Assembly: GCF_014205225.1 (NCBI RefSeq)
Contig: NZ_JACHNB010000001.1
Location: 3,019,501-3,083,500 of the forward strand
Reading direction: 5' to 3'
From: Actinoplanes octamycinicus
Lineage (GTDB): Bacteria; Actinomycetota; Actinomycetes; Mycobacteriales; Micromonosporaceae
Length of the DNA: 64,000 bases
Below are positions 42,647-51,436 of the stretch, piece after piece. The stretch's first letter is position 1. Each line of letters begins with the position of its first letter. A program made the position numbers and the translations under genes. Under the pieces are notes generated by a model. The model had not been told where the DNA came from and did not search any database. It worked only from the letters and a program-made list of their open reading frames with translations.

Positions 42647-44322
42647 GCCGAGGACGCCACCAGCGCCGCCGGGACAACGTCGACCGCTGGGCCGGGACGA
42701 TGCTGACCGAGCTGCACTCGCGCTCGGCCGGCCCGTCCGACATCGTCAGCCAGACCCTGGCCAGCAACCGGCTCGGGGTGCCGTCGGTGGTCTTCTTCGG
42801 GGTGGCCGGCGCCGCGCCGCTCACCGTGATCATCGGAGCCATCTCGACGATCTACGCGGTTGTCGGCAACACCGCGCTGCCGCTGGTCTACCTGGTGGTG
42901 GCGGCGATCCTGTCGCTGTTCACGGTCGGCTTCGTGGCGATGAGCCGGCACATCGTCAACTCCGGCGCGTTCTACTCCTACATCAGCCACGGGCTGGGCC
43001 GGGAGCTCGGCATCTCGGCGGCGCTGGTCGCCCTCGCGGCGTACTCGATGATGCAGGCCGGGCTCTTCGGCCTGTTCGGCGTGGTCTCGTCGAGCGTGCT
43101 CGGCGCGGTCGGGGTCAACGCCTCCTGGGTGGCCTGCGCCCTGGTGGCCTGGGCACTGGTCGCGGTCCTCGGGATGCTCTGGGTGGACCTGAGCGGCAAG
43201 GTGCTCGGCGTGCTGCTGATCGCCGAGATCGCGGTGGTGCTGATCTACGACCTGGTGATGGTGGCCAACCCGGCCGACGGCGGGGTCAGTTTCGCCACGC
43301 TCAACCCGGAGCAGCTGATGACGCCCGAGGTGGTGGCCATGATGGTGCTCGCCATCAGCGGCTTCACCGGCTTCGAGGCGACCGTGGTGCTCTCCGAGGA
43401 GGCGAAGGACCCGAAACGCACGATCACCCGGGCCACCCACATCGCGGTGCTGATCACCGGCCTGATGTGCGCGCTCTCCGCCTGGGCCATGTCGGTCGGC
43501 GCCGGTACCGACCAGATCGCCGGCCTGGCCCGGCAGGAGACCACCAACCTGGTCTTCAGCCTGGTCGGCCCGCACGTGCCGGACATCATGATCACCCTCG
43601 GCTACGTGCTCTTCATGACCAGTATCTTCGCCGCCCTGCTGGCGTTCCACGCGGCGGTCTCGCGCTACCAGTTCGCCCTCGGCCGGGAGCGGATCCTGCC
43701 CAGCCGGTGGGGCTACACCCACCCGCGGACCGGCGCGCCGGTGGTCGGCTCGATCACCCAGAGCGTGCTGTCCCTCGCGGTGATCGTGGGGTACTGGCTG
43801 GCCGGTGCCGACCCGCTGGTCCAGCTCTTCGGGTACCTCACCTCGGTCGGCGGCCTCGGCGTGCTGATCCTGATGTGGGGCACCTCGGCCGCGGTGATCG
43901 CGTTCTTCCTGCGGCATCCGCACCGGGAGAACGCGTGGCGCGGCAAGGTCACGCCGATCATCTCGTTCTTCCTGCTCAGCGTGATCTTGTTCGCCACCGT
44001 GGTGGGCCTCGGCGACATCCTGGGGCTGGCCGACGACTCGATCTTCAACTGGGCGTTCTCGGCGGGCTACGGGGTGCTGGCCGTGCTCGGCGCGCTCTGG
44101 GCGGTCATGGTGCGCTACTCCCGGCCGGAGGCGTACGCCTCGATCGGGCGCGGCGTGGACAACCGCCCGGTGGTGGACTTCTTCGAGCCACCGCCGCCGC
44201 ATTCGCACTCGCTGGCGTTCCAGCACCACCCGCCGTTCGAGCCGGCTCGCTACGAGCAGGCGCCCTACGAGCAGGAGTTCGGTCCCTTCCCCCCGTTCGA
44301 CCAAGTTGGGAAGCCTCAATGA
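42643..44322 (+). CDS. APC-superfamily amino acid permease
   Basis: Encodes 559 residues. GTG 42643 overlaps the GPP34 stop as GTGA, which decides the start. About 12 membrane helices are seen; helix 1 holds VVFFGVAGAAPLTVIIGA and the substrate-binding break GFTGFEATVVLSEEAKDPKRTI in helix 6 matches amino acid/polyamine transporters. A Pro/His-rich cytoplasmic tail of about 60 residues follows (PPPPHSHS). It would import an amino acid or amine; which one cannot be told. The GNAT gene overlaps its stop. Confidence 0.88.
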   Translation: MSRGRHQRRRDNVDRWAGTMLTELHSRSAGPSDIVSQTLASNRLGVPSVVFFGVAGAAPLTVIIGAISTIYAVVGNTALPLVYLVVAAILSLFTVGFVAMSRHIVNSGAFYSYISHGLGRELGISAALVALAAYSMMQAGLFGLFGVVSSSVLGAVGVNASWVACALVAWALVAVLGMLWVDLSGKVLGVLLIAEIAVVLIYDLVMVANPADGGVSFATLNPEQLMTPEVVAMMVLAISGFTGFEATVVLSEEAKDPKRTITRATHIAVLITGLMCALSAWAMSVGAGTDQIAGLARQETTNLVFSLVGPHVPDIMITLGYVLFMTSIFAALLAFHAAVSRYQFALGRERILPSRWGYTHPRTGAPVVGSITQSVLSLAVIVGYWLAGADPLVQLFGYLTSVGGLGVLILMWGTSAAVIAFFLRHPHRENAWRGKVTPIISFFLLSVILFATVVGLGDILGLADDSIFNWAFSAGYGVLAVLGALWAVMVRYSRPEAYASIGRGVDNRPVVDFFEPPPPHSHSLAFQHHPPFEPARYEQAPYEQEFGPFPPFDQVGKPQ

Positions 44323-44933
44323 GCTACGCCATCCAGGAACTCGTGATCCGGCACGTGTCGCCGTTCGACACCGAGGAGATCACCGACCTCGTCGCCGAGG
44401 CGATGGGCGACGGCCCGGTGGCCCGCTGGCTGCAGCCCGACCCGGCGCTGCGCCGGCGCACCGCCCCCGGATACTTCGAGATCTTCGTGGATTACGCCCT
44501 GCAGTACGGCGAGGTCTACAGCACCGCCGACGCCGAGGACGGCCGGATGTGCGGGGTGGCGCTGTGGTTCCCGCTCACCTCGCTGATCCCGCCGCCGGCC
44601 GACTACGACCGGCGGATCAAGGAGGCCACCGGGACCGCGTCCGACCGGGTGCACGTCCTGGACGCGGCGGTCGAGGAGCACCACCCGCTGGAGCCCCACC
44701 ACTACCTGGCGTTCCTGGCCGTCCGGCCGACCAGGCAGAACGAGGGCATCGGCAGCGCGCTGCTCGATCGCCATCACGCCCGGCTGGACCGGGCCGGTCT
44801 CCCGGCCTATCTGGAGGCGAACGATCCGCGTAACCGGGATCTCTACCTCCGGCACGGGTACCGGGTCCGGTCCGTGATCCAGCTGCCCGACGGACCGCCC
44901 CTGTGGGGCATGTGGAGGGCGCCTATGGCATGA
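44319..44933 (+). CDS. GNAT-family N-acetyltransferase
   Basis: Encodes 204 residues. ATG overlaps the permease stop as ATGA. The acetyl-CoA loop is RPTRQNEGIGSALLDRHHARLD, preceded by HYLAFLAVRP and followed by YLEANDPRNRDLYLRHGYR, all typical of GNAT enzymes. Co-translation with an amino acid/amine permease suggests it acetylates the imported compound or a product; this is inference. Third gene of the GPP34-APC-GNAT operon. Confidence 0.88.
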   Translation: MSYAIQELVIRHVSPFDTEEITDLVAEAMGDGPVARWLQPDPALRRRTAPGYFEIFVDYALQYGEVYSTADAEDGRMCGVALWFPLTSLIPPPADYDRRIKEATGTASDRVHVLDAAVEEHHPLEPHHYLAFLAVRPTRQNEGIGSALLDRHHARLDRAGLPAYLEANDPRNRDLYLRHGYRVRSVIQLPDGPPLWGMWRAPMA

Positions 44934-44941
44934 GCCGACAA

Positions 44942-45496
44942 TCAGGCAGCCGTCGGGAATTCGTAGATCCAGAAAGACTGCTGGTCCATGCATTCGGCTC
45001 GTAGCGCGCCCGAGGACAGGCGGCGCAACATGAGCCGGACGACGCGACCGAAGTTGCGTTGGTCGTCGTTGTAACGGCAGTAGTCGATCGCGATCATTCC
45101 GTCCATGTCGGACGCCGTGCGATGCATGGCCTCGACGAGTTCGGCGAATGCCCGGGTGTCACGAGCGTCCTTGCCGACTGCGGTGAAGCCGACGTACCAG
45201 ATCTTGTTCTGCCGATAGAGATCCGGCCAGCGTCGCTCGAAGTATTCGGGGGCGATCAGTGGCATTGCCTTCAGGTCGTTGGTGAAGGTGGACAGGCCGC
45301 ACAGCCGGCCACCGTCATCGAGGCAGAGGTACTTGTCCACCCGCTGGTCACGCATCACCTCGTCGAACTCCGACCGGTACATCAGATGCCGTTGTACGGC
45401 CAGCGCCCGCAAGTCCTTGAAAGCGCCTTCGTACAGTTCCCAAGCGGCCTTGTGCATCTCATCGCTGGGGATCTGATCGACGATCTTCACAAGCAT
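44942..45496 (-). CDS. Conserved-looking protein with possible GNAT-like fold, unknown
   Basis: Encodes 184 residues from an ATG with GGGGGAG six bases upstream. I recognise no named family, but the pattern HLMYRSEFDEVMRDQRVDKYL, GRLCGLSTFTNDLKAMPLI, EYFERRWP and IWYVGFTAVG looks like an acyltransferase fold. No acetyl-CoA loop is obvious. GC at the third codon position is clearly lower than in neighbours, which suggests recent transfer. It is convergent with the GNAT gene, eight bases apart, and bordered by a gene-poor low-GC stretch. Confidence 0.65.
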   Translation of the reverse strand: MLVKIVDQIPSDEMHKAAWELYEGAFKDLRALAVQRHLMYRSEFDEVMRDQRVDKYLCLDDGGRLCGLSTFTNDLKAMPLIAPEYFERRWPDLYRQNKIWYVGFTAVGKDARDTRAFAELVEAMHRTASDMDGMIAIDYCRYNDDQRNFGRVVRLMLRRLSSGALRAECMDQQSFWIYEFPTAA

Positions 45497-46125
45497 GGCT
45501 GCTCCCCCACGGGCCCCGTGTGGCCTGCCCGTTTCATCGTACTCAAGTTGATCGATGATGGTTGACCAACAGAGTACGTACAGCAATCGCTCCGGGACAA
45601 TGCGTACCGGCGATTCGAGTGTGCCACTTTCCAGAAAGGAGGGTCGTTAGCGGAAAAGCGTGCAAGTTGCGAACTGGCAGGTGACAAGCCCTGTCGGACC
45701 CGCTCGAACCCCCGCTGGAATTGGTTACGGGAAAGGTCAGCATTCCGCGAGTCGGCCTTTTTGCGGAATACACCGAGTACTGGACTCCGAGTACTGGACG
45801 TGGAGTCCTTGCCGAATTGCCACCTGGCGGGATCCCTTCGACGACGGAGCGGGACCGGCGCGGCCGGACACCGCGGGCCATCCCATCGAGCGATCAGTCC
45901 CCCCGCTCGCCGGATGGCCCGTATCCATGTCCGACGGTCGGCATCAGTTCAGAGACCGAACTTAGTCGCTGGTGCTGAAAGGCAGGTTGCTACTCCTCGT
46001 CGCCATCTTTCTTATCGCCGCGGGGCTGCTCGTACCGCCCGGCGCGCGGGCTGGGCGCGGACACACTCGTAGGGCCGGGACTCGCGGCGGGGTCTTCACC
46101 GGCGGAGGGCGCGCGTGACGCCGAG
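45497..46125. other. About 630 bp with no confident gene, lower GC
   Basis: Base composition is less GC-rich than the rest. An open frame from TTG 45721 to 45978 (VTGKVSIPRVGLFAEYTEYW start) looks partly protein-like but has no ribosome-binding site and poor codon bias, so I do not call it. The 13-mer CCGAGTACTGGAC occurs twice, at 45773 and 45787. I see no hairpin promoter or RNA gene. Confidence 0.5.
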
Positions 46126-46755
46126 TCAGCTGGTGGTGGCCAGGCGCAGGCCGAGGGCTACCAGGACGGCGCCGGTCAGGGCGTCCAGGGTGCGGCGGAC
46201 GCGAGGGCGGGACAGGACGCGGCGCAGGGCGGCGACCAGGGTGGCGACGATGGTGAACCAGGTGACGGTCACCGCCACCGCCACCGAGGAGAGCAGCAGG
46301 ACGTCGGCGGGGCGGCCGTCCATCGGGACGAACTGGGGGAGGACGGCCATGAAGAAGACGCCGCACTTCGGGTTGAAGATGTTGCAGAGCACGCCGTCGC
46401 GGTAGGAGACCCACGGCCGGGCCGCGGCGCGGGGCGCGTCCCCGATCCGCGGGGAGTCGCCGCCGCGGCGGGCGGCGAGCAGGGCGGTGACGCCGAGCCA
46501 GAGCAGATAGGCCGCGCCGGCCAGCTTGACCGCGGTGAAGGCGACCGCGGACGCTTCCAGCAGGGCGGCCACGCCCATCGCGGCGGCCACCGACCAGACG
46601 AAGACGCCGGTGGCGATCCCGATCCCGGCGACCACACCGTGCCACCGCCCGGCCACCATCGACCGCCGCACCACCACCGCGAAGTCCGGCCCCGGCGACA
46701 CCGCCGCCAGCGCGATCACCCCGGCGAACGCCGCCACCTGCCCCGCACCCGTCAT
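46126..46755 (-). CDS. LysE-family translocator (amino acid exporter)
   Basis: Encodes 209 residues, standard for LysE/RhtB exporters. The family start FAGVIALAAVSPGPDFAVVV with the SPGP motif in helix 1 is followed by five or six membrane helices, the loop PRIGDAPRAAARPWVSYRDG, and FNPKCGVFFMAVLPQF, a strong family signature. GGGAGG lies six bases before the ATG. By family knowledge it exports amino acids or small metabolites. It is monocistronic, with no LysG-type regulator nearby. Confidence 0.92.
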   Translation of the reverse strand: MTGAGQVAAFAGVIALAAVSPGPDFAVVVRRSMVAGRWHGVVAGIGIATGVFVWSVAAAMGVAALLEASAVAFTAVKLAGAAYLLWLGVTALLAARRGGDSPRIGDAPRAAARPWVSYRDGVLCNIFNPKCGVFFMAVLPQFVPMDGRPADVLLLSSVAVAVTVTWFTIVATLVAALRRVLSRPRVRRTLDALTGAVLVALGLRLATTS

Positions 46756-46800
46756 GTCCGCCTCCCGCTCCGGCTCGTCACCAACCGACTCTGCCAGGAC

Positions 46801-46899
46801 CGGCCGCCGCCCGCCGCCCGCCGCCCCGGCCGCCGCCCGCCGCCCCGGCCGCCGCCCGCCGCCCCGGCCGCCGCCCGCCGCCCCGGCCGCCGCGGTGCG
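46801..46899. repeat. 19-bp GC-only tandem repeat
   Basis: CCCCGGCCGCCGCCCGCCG repeats at 46824, 46843, 46862 and 46881, with a degenerate lead-in. It lies between the LysE start and the GH3 stop, so it could sit in the LysE leader or the GH3 3' end. Confidence 0.85.
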
Positions 46900-46958
46900 G
46901 CCTCGGCGGGGCTGGTCCGGGGTGGCGATCTTCGTGCGACTTCGGCGACGCCGATGGG

Positions 46959-49900
46959 TCAGGAGAAGTCGACGGTGGCGACGGTGAGGTCAAGGGCGTC
47001 GAAGAGGACATAAAGGTCGTGGATGCCGCTCACCGGACCAATCGCGGCCTGCACCGGAGTGAGGCCGGCGTGAGCGATGGGCGGAGAAGCCGCGGAGAGG
47101 CCGGCGTGGCCGGTGGGCGGAGAAGCCGCGGAGAGGCCGGCGTGGCCGGTGGGCGGAGAAGCCGCGGAGAGGCCGGCGTGGCCGGTGGGCGGAGAAGCCG
47201 CGGTGAGGCCGCTGTGGCCGGTGGGCTGAGGAGCCGCGGTGAGGCCGACGTGGCCGGTGGGTGAAGAAGCTGCGGTGAAGTCGGCGTGGCCGGTGGGCGC
47301 GGAGACCGAGGTGGAGCCCGGACCGCTGCTGGGTGGGGGGACCGGGAGGGTGGCCAGGACGGGGCCGGTGAAGGGGTCGTCCAGGCGCAGGACGACCGTG
47401 CCGGGCACGCCGGCGGTGGTGACGGTGACCTGGTGGAGGCCGCCGTTCAGGTCGACGTCGTGGAAGAGGGCCCACGCGTCCGGGGTGACGCTGCGCAGGG
47501 CCTCGCCCGGAGTGCCGGTGACCGCGACCGGGACGGTGCCGGCGTACCCGTCGTTGTCGATCAAGCGCAGGCCGGCGCGGGCCGCGCGCGGTGGGATCTC
47601 CTCGCCGTCGACGCGCAGCGTCGTGGTCAGCCGCAGGTCGGTGCTGGAGCTGCCGACCGCGATCGTGTGGGTGGCCGTCTCGACCACCCAGCGGGACCGG
47701 GTGACGTCCCAGAAGGCCAGGTCGGCGACGTCCAGGTGGAAGGTGACCCGGGTCCGCTCGCCGGGTGCCAGCCGGACCCGGCGGTAGCCGCGGAGCCGGC
47801 GCAGCGGCTGCTTGACCCGGGACCGTTGCTGCCGGGTGTAGAGCTGCACCACCTCCTCGCCGGGGCGGTCGCCGGTGTTCACCACGTCGACGCTGACCGT
47901 CACCGTGCCGGCGGCGTCCGCGCTGGTCGTACTCGAAGCCAGGTCTTCGAAGCGGAAACTCGTGTAGCTGAGGCCGTGGCCGAACGGGAACAGCGGCGTC
48001 CCGCGGTGGTAGAGGTAGGTCGCGTCGGTGGCGATGATGTCGTAGTCGAGCAGGTCGGGCAGTTCGCTGTCGTCGGCGTACCAGGTCTGGGTGAGCCGGC
48101 CGGACGGCTCGGCGCCGAACAGCACGTCGGCGAGCGCCGCGCCGTGCTCCTGACCGCCGTGCGCGGACCAGACGACAGCCGGCAGGTGCTCCCTGGCCCA
48201 GCCGATCGCATAGGGATAACTGCTGGTCAACACCATGACGGTACGAGGATTCGCGGCCCGGACAGCGCGCAGCAGCTGGTCCTGGGTGCCGGGCAGGTCC
48301 AGGTCCCGGCGGTCGACCGTCTCCCGCCCGCAGACCATCGGGTGGTTGCCCAGCGCCAGCACCACCACGTCCGCCGTGGCGGCCAGCTCGGCGGCCGCCG
48401 TCACCCCGTCCACCAGCACGTCGACGGTGAGGACGGTGGCCTGCGCGGCGTCCGCGGCGGTGGGCCGGACCAGCCCGTCCGGGCCGGCCCGCAAGAATCG
48501 CGCGGTTTGCTCGTGGCGCAGCGCCACCCCGCCGTCCACCGGCACGAAGGTGAAGGTCTCCTTGACCTCCCAGCCGTTCGGGCCGGGCTGGTCGCAGGTC
48601 ATCCGGTCGCCGTCGAAGCCGACGAACAGCCCCGTCTCCACGGCACGCAAGGAGATCGTCTCCTGGCCCCAGTCGAGGATGTCGAACGCGGAGCCCGGCC
48701 CGTCGGTGATCCGGAGCGCCTGGTCCGCGACGACCAGACCGCGCAGCACCACCCGGTCCACCCCCTCGTGGAACAGCACGTCACCGAGGGACTCGCGGAG
48801 GGTTCTCCGGTACGGCGGAGTCCCGCTGTACCAGTCCTCGAACACCGCGTCGCCGAGCGGCCCGATCACCGCGATCCGCCCGCTCCGGGCCGGGTCGAGC
48901 GGCAGGATCCCGTCGTTGCTGAGCAGCACGATCGAGGCGCGCGCCGCCTCCCGGGCCAGCTCCCGGTGCGCCGGGCAGTCGATCGCCTCGGGGCCGGTCC
49001 CGCGGTACGGGTCCTCGTCCGGGTTGAACTCGCCGAGCCGGATCCGCACCGACAGGATGTGCCGGACCGCGGCGTCCACGTCGGACTCGGTGATCAGCCC
49101 GCGGTCCAGGGCCGAGGTGAACCGGGCGACGGTCGGCGCGGCGTCCGGCCCCTCCTCGGTGACGCAGTCGACGCCGGCGCGCAGCGCGGCCGCGAATCCG
49201 GCCACGTGGTCGTCCGCCCAGTGCTGGTCGCCGCCGAGGTTGTGGACCGCGTAGGCGTCGCCGACCACCATCACGTCGTCTTCCGCCCAGTCGCGCAGCA
49301 CCTCGTTGATCAGCGGGCTGACGTGCGCCGGCCGTCCGTTGATCAGGTTGTAGGAGGCCATCACGGCGACCGCGGCGCCGGACTCGATCGCCGGGCGGAA
49401 GGCGGGCAGCTCGTACTCGTGCAGCACCCGCGGCGGCAGGTTGCTGGAGGTGAGGTGGCGCTCGGTCTCGTTGTTGTAGGCCAGGAAGTGCTTCAGTGTG
49501 GGCGCGGTGCGCAGCCACTGTGGATGGTCGCCGCGCAGCCCGCCGGCGTACGCGGTGCTGAGCACCCCGGTCAGCCAGGGGTCCTCGGCGTACCCCTCCT
49601 CGTTGCGTCCCCACCGCGGGTCGCGCAGCAGGTTCACCACCGGGGCCCAGACGTTCAGGCTGACCGCGGGGTCGGCGTGGTGCATGGCGCGCACCTCGGT
49701 GCCGACCGCGGTGCCGACCCGGCGGAGCAGGTCCGGGTCCCAGCTGCTGGCCAGCCCGATCACCTGGGGGAAGGCGGTCGCGACGCCCAGCCAGGCGACG
49801 CCGTGCAGGCCTTCGGTGCCGGTGCGGAACGCGGCCAGGCCGAGTTCCGGGACCGGCGCCTGGTACTGGTGGAGCAGGGCGACCTTCTGCGGCAGGCTGA

Positions 49901-49982
49901 GCCGGGCGAGCAGGTCGGCGACGCGGGTGGCGAGTTTCTGCTGGGGGTCGCGAAAGACGACGCGAGCGGGGGATTCGGTCAT
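46959..49982 (-). CDS. Glycoside hydrolase family 3 beta-glycosidase with repeat-split CBM6-like tail
   Basis: Encodes 1007 residues from an ATG with GAAGGA about 9-10 bases upstream. The GH3 N-domain (about 20-330) has GTEGLHGVAW, GRNEEGYAEDPWLTG and VVGDAYAVHN, whose Asp is the probable nucleophile. The C-domain contains ALGNHPMVCGRETVDRRDL and PLFPFGHGLSYTSF, then a fibronectin III-like domain (WVVETATHTIAVGSS). The tail looks like a CBM6 module split by about 80 residues of a SPPTGHAGLSAA repeat. No signal peptide is seen, so it is probably cytoplasmic. It would release terminal beta-glucose or xylose. It lies beside the ROK regulator. Confidence 0.92.
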   Translation of the reverse strand: MTESPARVVFRDPQQKLATRVADLLARLSLPQKVALLHQYQAPVPELGLAAFRTGTEGLHGVAWLGVATAFPQVIGLASSWDPDLLRRVGTAVGTEVRAMHHADPAVSLNVWAPVVNLLRDPRWGRNEEGYAEDPWLTGVLSTAYAGGLRGDHPQWLRTAPTLKHFLAYNNETERHLTSSNLPPRVLHEYELPAFRPAIESGAAVAVMASYNLINGRPAHVSPLINEVLRDWAEDDVMVVGDAYAVHNLGGDQHWADDHVAGFAAALRAGVDCVTEEGPDAAPTVARFTSALDRGLITESDVDAAVRHILSVRIRLGEFNPDEDPYRGTGPEAIDCPAHRELAREAARASIVLLSNDGILPLDPARSGRIAVIGPLGDAVFEDWYSGTPPYRRTLRESLGDVLFHEGVDRVVLRGLVVADQALRITDGPGSAFDILDWGQETISLRAVETGLFVGFDGDRMTCDQPGPNGWEVKETFTFVPVDGGVALRHEQTARFLRAGPDGLVRPTAADAAQATVLTVDVLVDGVTAAAELAATADVVVLALGNHPMVCGRETVDRRDLDLPGTQDQLLRAVRAANPRTVMVLTSSYPYAIGWAREHLPAVVWSAHGGQEHGAALADVLFGAEPSGRLTQTWYADDSELPDLLDYDIIATDATYLYHRGTPLFPFGHGLSYTSFRFEDLASSTTSADAAGTVTVSVDVVNTGDRPGEEVVQLYTRQQRSRVKQPLRRLRGYRRVRLAPGERTRVTFHLDVADLAFWDVTRSRWVVETATHTIAVGSSSTDLRLTTTLRVDGEEIPPRAARAGLRLIDNDGYAGTVPVAVTGTPGEALRSVTPDAWALFHDVDLNGGLHQVTVTTAGVPGTVVLRLDDPFTGPVLATLPVPPPSSGPGSTSVSAPTGHADFTAASSPTGHVGLTAAPQPTGHSGLTAASPPTGHAGLSAASPPTGHAGLSAASPPTGHAGLSAASPPIAHAGLTPVQAAIGPVSGIHDLYVLFDALDLTVATVDFS
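47056..47295 (-). repeat. 36-bp coding tandem repeat in the GH3 gene
   Basis: Units starting GGCGGAGAAG lie at 47080, 47116, 47152, 47188, 47224, 47260, with a partial one before. Three are identical, pointing to recent copy number change. They encode SPPTGHAGLSAA in about seven forms (residues about 896-975). Confidence 0.92.
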
Positions 49983-50014
49983 CACACCGTGTTCCTTCGG
50001 GGCCGTGCCCGATC

Positions 50015-50030
50015 GTCGAAGCGCTTCGAC
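50015..50030. promoter_or_regulatory. Perfect 16-bp palindrome upstream of GH3, LacI-type operator candidate
   Basis: GTCGAAGCGCTTCGAC is fully symmetric and holds GAAGCGCTTC, the CG-centred core typical of LacI-family operators such as those bound by CebR-like proteins. It lies 33 bases upstream of the GH3 ATG. No LacI gene is in the window. Confidence 0.55.
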
Positions 50031-50138
50031 AAACGGGCGAAGAGATCCACGCGAGTGGTTTCGCGAATGTTTCGGACGGAGTTCCATGAGGCTCGCACCC
50101 CTGTCCTGACTAGGTCAAGGTGCGAGCGGCATCTTCGG

Positions 50139-51266
50139 TCATCGATCGTTATCGGGAAGGCGCCCGGTGTCGACCTGATCAAGATGGGACACCGCGCCGC
50201 CGAGTGCGGCCGCGTACAGGCCCAGCGCGGACGCCACGACGGGGGTGTCGCCGGCCGGGGTGAGCCGGGCCAGCTCGTCGGCCGCGACCGGGATCAGCCA
50301 CTCGGCGAGCGTCGCGTAGTGGTCGCCGAGCACGATCACTTCCGGCTCGACCAGGTTCACCAGCGCCGCCAGGCCCTGGCCCAGGTAACCGCCGGTGTGC
50401 CGCAGCGCGGCGAGGGTGGTGCGGTCGCCGGTCCGGGCGCGGATCGCCACCTGCTCGACGGCGGGCGCCAGATCCGCCTGCGCCGCGGGGTCGACATCGG
50501 ACAGTGCGCGGCGGATCAGCGGCGTGATCCCGGCCTGCTCCCCCAGCGCCGGGGTGCCCGCCGGGCCGAGCGCCAGGTGCCCGAGCCGGCCGCCGCGCAC
50601 CGGGTGCCCGTCGATGATCAGCCCGGCCGACAGGCCGGCCGTGCCGGAGACCAGGGCCAGGCTGGACCGGCCGGCCCGGCGCTGCTCGGCGACCGCGGCC
50701 AGCGTGGCGTGCCCGGCGACCGTGACGACCAGATCCTTCTGCCGCAGCGAGCCGGCCACCCGGTCGCGCAGCTCGTCGCCGGACGGGCCGCCGGGAAGGT
50801 CGCCGGGCACCGCCAGGGTCAGCCCGAGGACGTGCCGGCCCTGCTGGCGGACCCGGGAGGCGGCGCGCTGGGCAAGGGCGACGATCTCGGCCGGGGCCGG
50901 GCCGGCCGGAACCGTCGCCCGGTGCCAGAGCAGCAGCTGCTCGCCGGAGTAGTCGACGGCGAGCGCGGTGAGCCGGTCCGGGGCGACCTGCAGGCCGATC
51001 GACGCGTACGCCGAGCCGTCCAGGGCCAGCACGGTGGCCGGCCGCCCGATCCGGTTGCCGCTCAGCCCGGTCTCGCGCAGCAGCCGGTGCCCGATCAGGT
51101 CGCCGGTCAGGCTGGAGACGGTGGCCTTGGTCAGCCCGGTGGAGGCCGCGATGGCGGCCCGCGAGCTCGGGCCGTTGGCCCGCAGATGACGCAGCACCAC
51201 CGCGAGGTTGGTGGTGCGCACGTCGGCGAAGTCGGCCGGTTGAGGTTCCGCCCGTGTGGTGGTCAC
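50139..51266 (-). CDS. ROK-family transcriptional regulator
   Basis: Encodes 375 residues from a GTG with GGGAG six bases upstream. A winged-helix HTH (about 15-75) contains NGPSSRAAIAASTGLTKATVSSL. The ROK sugar-kinase-like fold carries the VPGDLPG and LSAGLIIDGHPVRGGRLGHLAL motifs. The usual zinc-binding CxCGxxGC cysteines are absent (PAGTPALGEQAG), so it is a regulator-type ROK with a degenerate metal site. It divides the GH3 gene from the divergent solute-binding operon and probably controls the locus through the TTAGTTT/AAACTAA sites. The effector sugar is unknown. Confidence 0.9.
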   Translation of the reverse strand: MTTTRAEPQPADFADVRTTNLAVVLRHLRANGPSSRAAIAASTGLTKATVSSLTGDLIGHRLLRETGLSGNRIGRPATVLALDGSAYASIGLQVAPDRLTALAVDYSGEQLLLWHRATVPAGPAPAEIVALAQRAASRVRQQGRHVLGLTLAVPGDLPGGPSGDELRDRVAGSLRQKDLVVTVAGHATLAAVAEQRRAGRSSLALVSGTAGLSAGLIIDGHPVRGGRLGHLALGPAGTPALGEQAGITPLIRRALSDVDPAAQADLAPAVEQVAIRARTGDRTTLAALRHTGGYLGQGLAALVNLVEPEVIVLGDHYATLAEWLIPVAADELARLTPAGDTPVVASALGLYAAALGGAVSHLDQVDTGRLPDNDR

Positions 51267-51384
51267 GTCAAGCTCCCGATCTCGGCCGGCCGTCTCTGTG
51301 CACAATCTTGCCGCATCCCGCCGTGGGTGCGCTCCCACCGTGTCTTGTCGGGTTTCGCGACGTCAGTTAGCTTGTCTTCGATGC

Positions 51385-51414
51385 ACTTAGTTTAGAGCCT
51401 AGACAAACTAAAGT
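51385..51414. promoter_or_regulatory. Probable ROK operator A, ROK/solute-binding intergenic region
   Basis: TTAGTTT and AAACTAA half-sites (51387-51393 and 51405-51411) flank an 11-base spacer with CTAG near its centre. The right arm continues as AAACTAAAGTCA, exactly shared with 57247-57258. It sits 22 bases before the binding-protein start, in good repression position. Confidence 0.6.
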
Positions 51415-51436
51415 CACATAGGAAGGCAGGTGCGCG

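Noticed and set aside
45721..45978. Small protein starting at TTG 45721
   Set aside because: Looks partly protein-like but lacks a ribosome-binding site and codon bias; left as an unassigned stretch.
47286..51395. A 1369-codon plus-strand open frame
   Set aside because: Antisense to GH3 and the ROK regulator, with a low-complexity translation.
51387..51411. The TTAGTTT/AAACTAA inverted repeat as a terminator
   Set aside because: The arms are short, AT-rich and in a divergent promoter region, not after a gene.
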